Positions 5,971 through 8,963 of a stretch of DNA of 8,963 nt are shown here, in pieces. The notes beneath the pieces were generated by a model. That model had not been told where the DNA came from. It made no database searches and was given only the letters and a program-made list of their open reading frames with translations. The stretch covers positions 1 to 8,963 of the forward strand of contig CAKRTY010000046.1 in assembly GCA_934402125.1 (NCBI GenBank), given 5' to 3'. Numbering within the stretch: position 1 is the stretch's first letter; every line of letters begins with the position of its first letter. The translations under genes and the position numbers were made by a program. This stretch comes from an uncultured Anaerosacchariphilus sp. GTDB lineage: Bacteria > Bacillota > Clostridia > Lachnospirales > Lachnospiraceae.

Positions 5971-6984
5971 TTATCGATTTGTCAACTGTGCTTTTAAAGC
6001 TTCTAACTCCTTCTGAAGCTTCTCTATATCCGCCTCGTTCTTGCTCAGAGCTGCGTCTTTTTCAAGTAATTCCGCACTCATTTCCTGTGTCCGCAGCTTC
6101 TCTTTATCTAATTCTTCCTTTAATTCTTCCACATAGTATTTTAACGAATTTTCATCTAAAATCCGCAGCGCTTCTGACCACATACCGATGACCTCCTCCG
6201 GGTTACGGCGCAGCAGGGCAATCTCCTGATAGATAGGTTCCAGCCACGGATAGTGCTCGATGTTCTGCTCGGCATCCGCCAAATCTTCCGTGGTCAACAG
6301 AGACAGCCATGCATGCAAACTTCCTTTTTCACCTTCAGCATACGGGATTTTTGTAAACACGTCAAGGGCTATCAAAAAATATTCGTCTAGCATTTCCAGA
6401 TTCAGGCCAGTATCATAGCTGATTTTTCCATGATGAAAATAGGCGTCCGCATGGCGGTGAAATTCGGCTGTGGATTTCTCATAGAGTACAATCACATATA
6501 CCTTCTTGATATCCCGGTATGTAAAATCTGTGCCCCGTTCACCGCGAATCCGTGTATACTGTCGCATCAGCAGATCGGCTGCATAGCAGGACAAGCGCTC
6601 CTCTGTAAACGCATAGCCATTTTTCTGAATTTCGATATTCGCCAGAGAGCCATCCTCCAATTCTACTAACAAATCCATGATCAGATAGGTTTCCCCATCA
6701 ATCAGGCTGTCCTCCACTGGAAGAATCCTTTTGATTTTCACACGCATTCCCAAAATAGCAGAAATAAATTTTTCCAATCGGTCTGCGTGCCTGTCCGGAT
6801 TGAAGATGAATTTAAAGAACGGATCGTAGGTCAGCGGCAAGGATTGATTTCCTGCGAAGAAATCCAGAATTCGTGCTCTCCATCTTTCGTTTTTGATTCC
6901 CTGATAGGTCTTATACAGTCTCGGTGACTGTGTCAGCCTCATCAGGGCTTCTTCCTTCGTCTGCGGTGCGGTTTTCCATACCAC
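5971..6984 (-). CDS. Rpn-family PD-(D/E)XK nuclease / putative transposase
   Basis: This 337-residue protein resembles the PD-(D/E)XK nuclease family transposases (Rpn/PF12784-like), often multicopy in Clostridia and linked to DNA cleavage and recombination. The N-terminal part carries the family opening TYDPFFKFIFN (52-62). Putative catalytic residues are Asp104 in IMDLLVEL and Glu118/Gln120 in NIEIQK, the D...ExQ form of the motif. A mixed helical region follows, and residues about 285-335 form a heptad-rich Glu/Lys/Leu coiled coil. No inverted repeats or target duplications flank the gene, so it is not shown to be mobile now. The coordinates begin at GTG 6984, but that codon lacks a ribosome binding site. 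The frame is open 12 codons further, to an ACG at 7020 that sits 7 bases after AAAGGAG, so the true protein may be longer. Confidence 0.85.
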   Translation of the reverse strand: MVWKTAPQTKEEALMRLTQSPRLYKTYQGIKNERWRARILDFFAGNQSLPLTYDPFFKFIFNPDRHADRLEKFISAILGMRVKIKRILPVEDSLIDGETYLIMDLLVELEDGSLANIEIQKNGYAFTEERLSCYAADLLMRQYTRIRGERGTDFTYRDIKKVYVIVLYEKSTAEFHRHADAYFHHGKISYDTGLNLEMLDEYFLIALDVFTKIPYAEGEKGSLHAWLSLLTTEDLADAEQNIEHYPWLEPIYQEIALLRRNPEEVIGMWSEALRILDENSLKYYVEELKEELDKEKLRTQEMSAELLEKDAALSKNEADIEKLQKELEALKAQLTNR

Positions 6985-7017
6985 AGCCTGATCGTTGTTT
7001 ACCGATGTGTCTGTTCT

Positions 7018-7034
7018 CGTTACTAGACTCCTTT
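7018..7034 (-). promoter_or_regulatory. Ribosome binding site facing an ACG codon in the nuclease frame
   Basis: On the minus strand AAAGGAG (7034-7028) is followed, after an ideal 7-base spacer, by ACG (7020-7018) in frame with the nuclease gene. No ATG, GTG or TTG occurs in frame before GTG 6984, which is over 40 bases from this site and has no site of its own. Either ACG is used, or this is an ancestral ATG changed by one base so that expression is reduced. Confidence 0.5.
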
Positions 7035-7119
7035 CTCACTCAGTTTTTGTAAAATATAGGGAAACAGTTTGGCGAGATGCCATAGATAATAAAACAAATG
7101 TGCCTGAAAACACATGTAG

Positions 7120-7148
7120 AGAATACCATATCACATTTTAAATTACAA
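7120..7148 (-). promoter_or_regulatory. Candidate promoter of the nuclease gene
   Basis: On the minus strand TTGTAA (7148-7143) and TATTCT (7125-7120) are 17 bases apart, each matching four of six consensus positions. A TG one base before the -10 hexamer gives an extended -10. It lies in an AT-rich gap (7041-7200) at a sensible distance from the ribosome binding site at 7034. Other AT-rich hexamer pairs exist here, so this is tentative. Confidence 0.3.
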
Positions 7149-7224
7149 GTATTTCCAATTATTTTATAGTTTTTTATACGTCCCGGTTTATGTGAAATTA
7201 CACACATCTACTACCAGAAGAGAG

Positions 7225-7279
7225 AAATATCCCCTCTCACCGGGAAAACAACGCGCTCCCGGAGAGAGGGGATATTTTT
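7225..7279. terminator. Large terminator hairpin downstream of the glycosyltransferase genes
   Basis: A perfect 14-bp stem, AAATATCCCCTCTC (7225-7238) with its complement (7264-7277), continues past a single A/A mismatch into a 6-bp CCGGGA/TCCCGG stem (7240-7245, 7257-7262) with an 11-base loop. Five T residues end the plus-strand arm. The minus-strand reading gives TTTCTCTCTT. It lies 20 bases beyond the glycosyltransferase stop on the minus strand, which is probably the transcript it ends. No plus-strand gene ends here. Confidence 0.8.
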
Positions 7280-7299
7280 CCCTTCGTCCGTCTTATATC

Positions 7300-8370
7300 T
7301 TATTGTCTTTTATATTTTCGTCCCAGATAATACTGTACCTTAAAGAACACCAGCACCAGCCAGTAGCACAGGTTGTAATGGCCCTTTTTCATCAGCCACA
7401 GGTAGATCCGAATCGACACCGACAGCTTATCCATGGTGTGCTTCTCCAGGGCCTCTTTTACCATCGCGTCCTCGCAGATCCGCTTCACATTTGCCACCAC
7501 GCTTTGGCGTCCGGACTGATAATTCCGGTAGATCTCATTTTTCACGGCCAACACCGCAAGCCCCAGAAAATCATTGCGGATCTGGGCCGTAAAGTCATAG
7601 ACGCCCTTGGCGTCTGAGATGGCCTGCAGACGTCCGCTTAAAAGCTTCACCTTCTCGATATAGGAGCTGTCGTACTGGCCTGTGATAGACTTCTGGTTGA
7701 TCCAGTAATGATAGGGATAGAAATCCTGCACCACGCACAGCTTCCGGGTATCCAGAATCACCGGGAAGGTGATCTGCAGATCCTCGCCCACCGCCACCCG
7801 GTTGTCGCAGAACTCCACATTTGCCTGCAGCAGGGATTTCCGGAACAGCTTGGTCACCCGGGCCGGCTGCAGGGTGCGTCCGAAGAAATAGCCGTCGTTG
7901 ATAAGGGTCGGGAACAATGCCTCCAACTCCTTCCGGTCGTACACACTTTTCCTGAAATTGGAAATCTCGTTTCGCTTCGGAATCTTCGGATCCTCAAAAT
8001 CAAAGACCAGACCGCAGACTGTCACGTCCGCGTCCTCCCGCTCCGCCAGAGTCAGCATCCGCTCATACATATCCGGATCAATCCAGTCGTCGCTGTCCAC
8101 AAATCCGATATAGGCACCTCTTGCCAGCTCAAGTCCTGCCTTCCAGGCCGAGGTCAGACCGCCGTTTGGCTTATGGTGTACCCGGATATTGGTATAGTCT
8201 TTCGCATACCGGTCGCACAGGCTTCCGGAGGAGTCCGTGGATCCGTCGTCCACCAGAATAATCTCCAGATCGGTTACGGTCTGATTTAAAATACTGTCCA
8301 CACAGCGCTTCAGATATTGCTCCACATTGTAGACCGGAACAATCACGCTTAACTTCTTACTGTTTTCCAT
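7300..8370 (-). CDS. Glycosyltransferase family 2
   Basis: This is a GT-A-fold inverting glycosyltransferase of about 356 residues that would transfer a sugar from a nucleotide-sugar onto a growing surface polysaccharide or glycolipid at the cytoplasmic face. The N-terminal catalytic domain shows LSVIVPVYNVEQYL (7-20), VDDGSTD (40-46), the conserved PNGG (68-71) with following LELARG, and the metal-binding DSDDW (92-96). The C-terminal 150 residues carry a basic, aromatic-rich end (KVQYYLGRKYKRQ) compatible with membrane association. The frame extends to GTG 8376, but ATG 8370 is preferred because AGGTGA lies 9 bases before it and is too close to the GTG. The start overlaps the end of the preceding glycosyltransferase by 14 bases, indicating coupled translation. 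The sugar and acceptor cannot be told from sequence. Confidence 0.92.
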   Translation of the reverse strand: MENSKKLSVIVPVYNVEQYLKRCVDSILNQTVTDLEIILVDDGSTDSSGSLCDRYAKDYTNIRVHHKPNGGLTSAWKAGLELARGAYIGFVDSDDWIDPDMYERMLTLAEREDADVTVCGLVFDFEDPKIPKRNEISNFRKSVYDRKELEALFPTLINDGYFFGRTLQPARVTKLFRKSLLQANVEFCDNRVAVGEDLQITFPVILDTRKLCVVQDFYPYHYWINQKSITGQYDSSYIEKVKLLSGRLQAISDAKGVYDFTAQIRNDFLGLAVLAVKNEIYRNYQSGRQSVVANVKRICEDAMVKEALEKHTMDKLSVSIRIYLWLMKKGHYNLCYWLVLVFFKVQYYLGRKYKRQ

Positions 8371-8963
8371 TTTCACTCTTCACCTGATTCAGTAATCTCC
8401 GATACAACCCCGGACAGGCCAGAAACAGCCGGTAGCCTATCGCCGTCCGAAGGGGAAACTTTCCATACTTCTTCACACGCCGCAGGCCTTCGCGAATCAA
8501 TGTCTGAATTTTCTTCTGCTGCTCTTCACTTCCGGGAAGCTGATCCCGCATGCCGAAATAGATATCAATGCTTCCGTCCGCCAGCGCCTGAAGCCCCGGT
8601 ACCATAAGCTCCCGGTAGCCCTTCTCTTCAAAGAAGTCTATCCGCTCCGCCACTGCCGTCACCCAGTCCATCCGCCGGGGATTGAAACCCCGGGTAATGC
8701 TCACCGGCGTCACAAAGTACCCATAAAGCGACCGATCCACATAGGCCGCCTGTCTCACCTTATCATAGATCCGGTAGGTGGTCGCCTCGTCCTCGTGAAT
8801 TCTCCCAAGGGGATAGCGGATTTCCTCGAACAGCTCTCTCCGGTACAGCTTGTTCCAGGCCACTACGAAATAAGCGCCGTCGGGAAGATAGAGATTCGCC
8901 AGCATCTCCCGACCTGTATACACGCGCGTCTCCCCGGTTCCATGCTCCGGGATTTTCTCGCCC
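8357..8963 (-). CDS. Glycosyltransferase family 2, C-terminal part (runs off the window)
   Basis: The minus-strand frame is open from the window edge to TAA at 8359-8357. Only about the last 200 residues are present, and the N-terminal GT-A motifs lie outside. What remains matches the second half of family 2 glycosyltransferases: the segment FVVAWNKLYRRELF, then HEDEATTYRIYDKV containing the ED motif that usually holds the catalytic base, then YGYFVTPVSITRG. A GTG at 8923 could be mistaken for a start, but the frame continues upstream without a stop and has no ribosome binding site there, so this is a window truncation, not a short gene. The end overlaps the next glycosyltransferase, consistent with a surface-polysaccharide biosynthesis operon read leftward. 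Confidence 0.88.
   Translation of the reverse strand, partial: GEKIPEHGTGETRVYTGREMLANLYLPDGAYFVVAWNKLYRRELFEEIRYPLGRIHEDEATTYRIYDKVRQAAYVDRSLYGYFVTPVSITRGFNPRRMDWVTAVAERIDFFEEKGYRELMVPGLQALADGSIDIYFGMRDQLPGSEEQQKKIQTLIREGLRRVKKYGKFPLRTAIGYRLFLACPGLYRRLLNQVKSENGKQ

Noticed and set aside
5971..6984. The Rpn-family gene as part of an intact insertion sequence.
   Set aside because: No matching terminal inverted repeats or target-site duplications were found around 5943-7034. The inverted repeats on either side are separate terminator hairpins with different sequences.
7098..7207. Two ATGTG...CACAT dyads (7098-7115 and 7190-7207) in the nuclease upstream region that could be operator sites.
   Set aside because: The half-sites are only 5 bp, the spacers differ (8 and 8 bases but with unrelated flanks), and such short dyads are expected by chance in AT-rich DNA.
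7708..8289. A 193-codon plus-strand open frame opposite the glycosyltransferase.
   Set aside because: It is antisense to an unambiguous family 2 glycosyltransferase and has no start signal or recognisable motif.

Overview
The window looks like chromosomal DNA from a low-to-medium GC Gram-positive anaerobe, most likely a Clostridia/Lachnospiraceae-type member of the Bacillota. The reasons are strong AGGAGG-type ribosome binding sites, a lipoprotein-type solute-binding protein, a T-box riboswitch, a consensus sigma-A promoter and an Rpn/PD-(D/E)XK nuclease of a kind common in that group. The taxon is an inference. I see no rRNA, tRNA, CRISPR array, phage or complete insertion sequence.

Layout. 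(1) 1-2017, plus strand: the last codons of an upstream gene, then a Gfo/Idh/MocA-family oxidoreductase overlapping by 8 bases an alpha/beta hydrolase that starts with GTG. A perfect 15-bp stem at 2103-2148 ends this unit and, read the other way, the convergent transporter operon. (2) 2162-5605, minus strand: a complete regulated operon. It runs from a TTGACA-17-TATAAT promoter, through a T-box leader whose specifier position reads TGG (Trp) and an intrinsic terminator, to a long structured 5' UTR. The genes follow in the order substrate-binding lipoprotein, membrane permease, ATPase. The family (ABC_sub_bind type, TrpXYZ-like) and the Trp specifier agree, so the operon is best read as a tryptophan importer switched on when tRNA-Trp is uncharged. 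(3) 5642-5943: a start-less C-terminal gene remnant, a 15-bp direct repeat and a terminator. (4) 5971-7034, minus strand: an Rpn-family PD-(D/E)XK nuclease with a C-terminal coiled coil. Its ribosome binding site faces an ACG codon rather than ATG. (5) 7225-8963, minus strand: a large terminator hairpin and two overlapping family 2 glycosyltransferases, the first cut by the window edge, probably part of a surface-polysaccharide cluster.

Most of the window is ordinary. The items most worth a second look are the Trp T-box operon with its variant T-box bulge, the roughly 112-nt multi-helix RNA between the T-box terminator and the first gene, the ACG start context of the Rpn nuclease, and the gene remnant bordered by the direct repeat.
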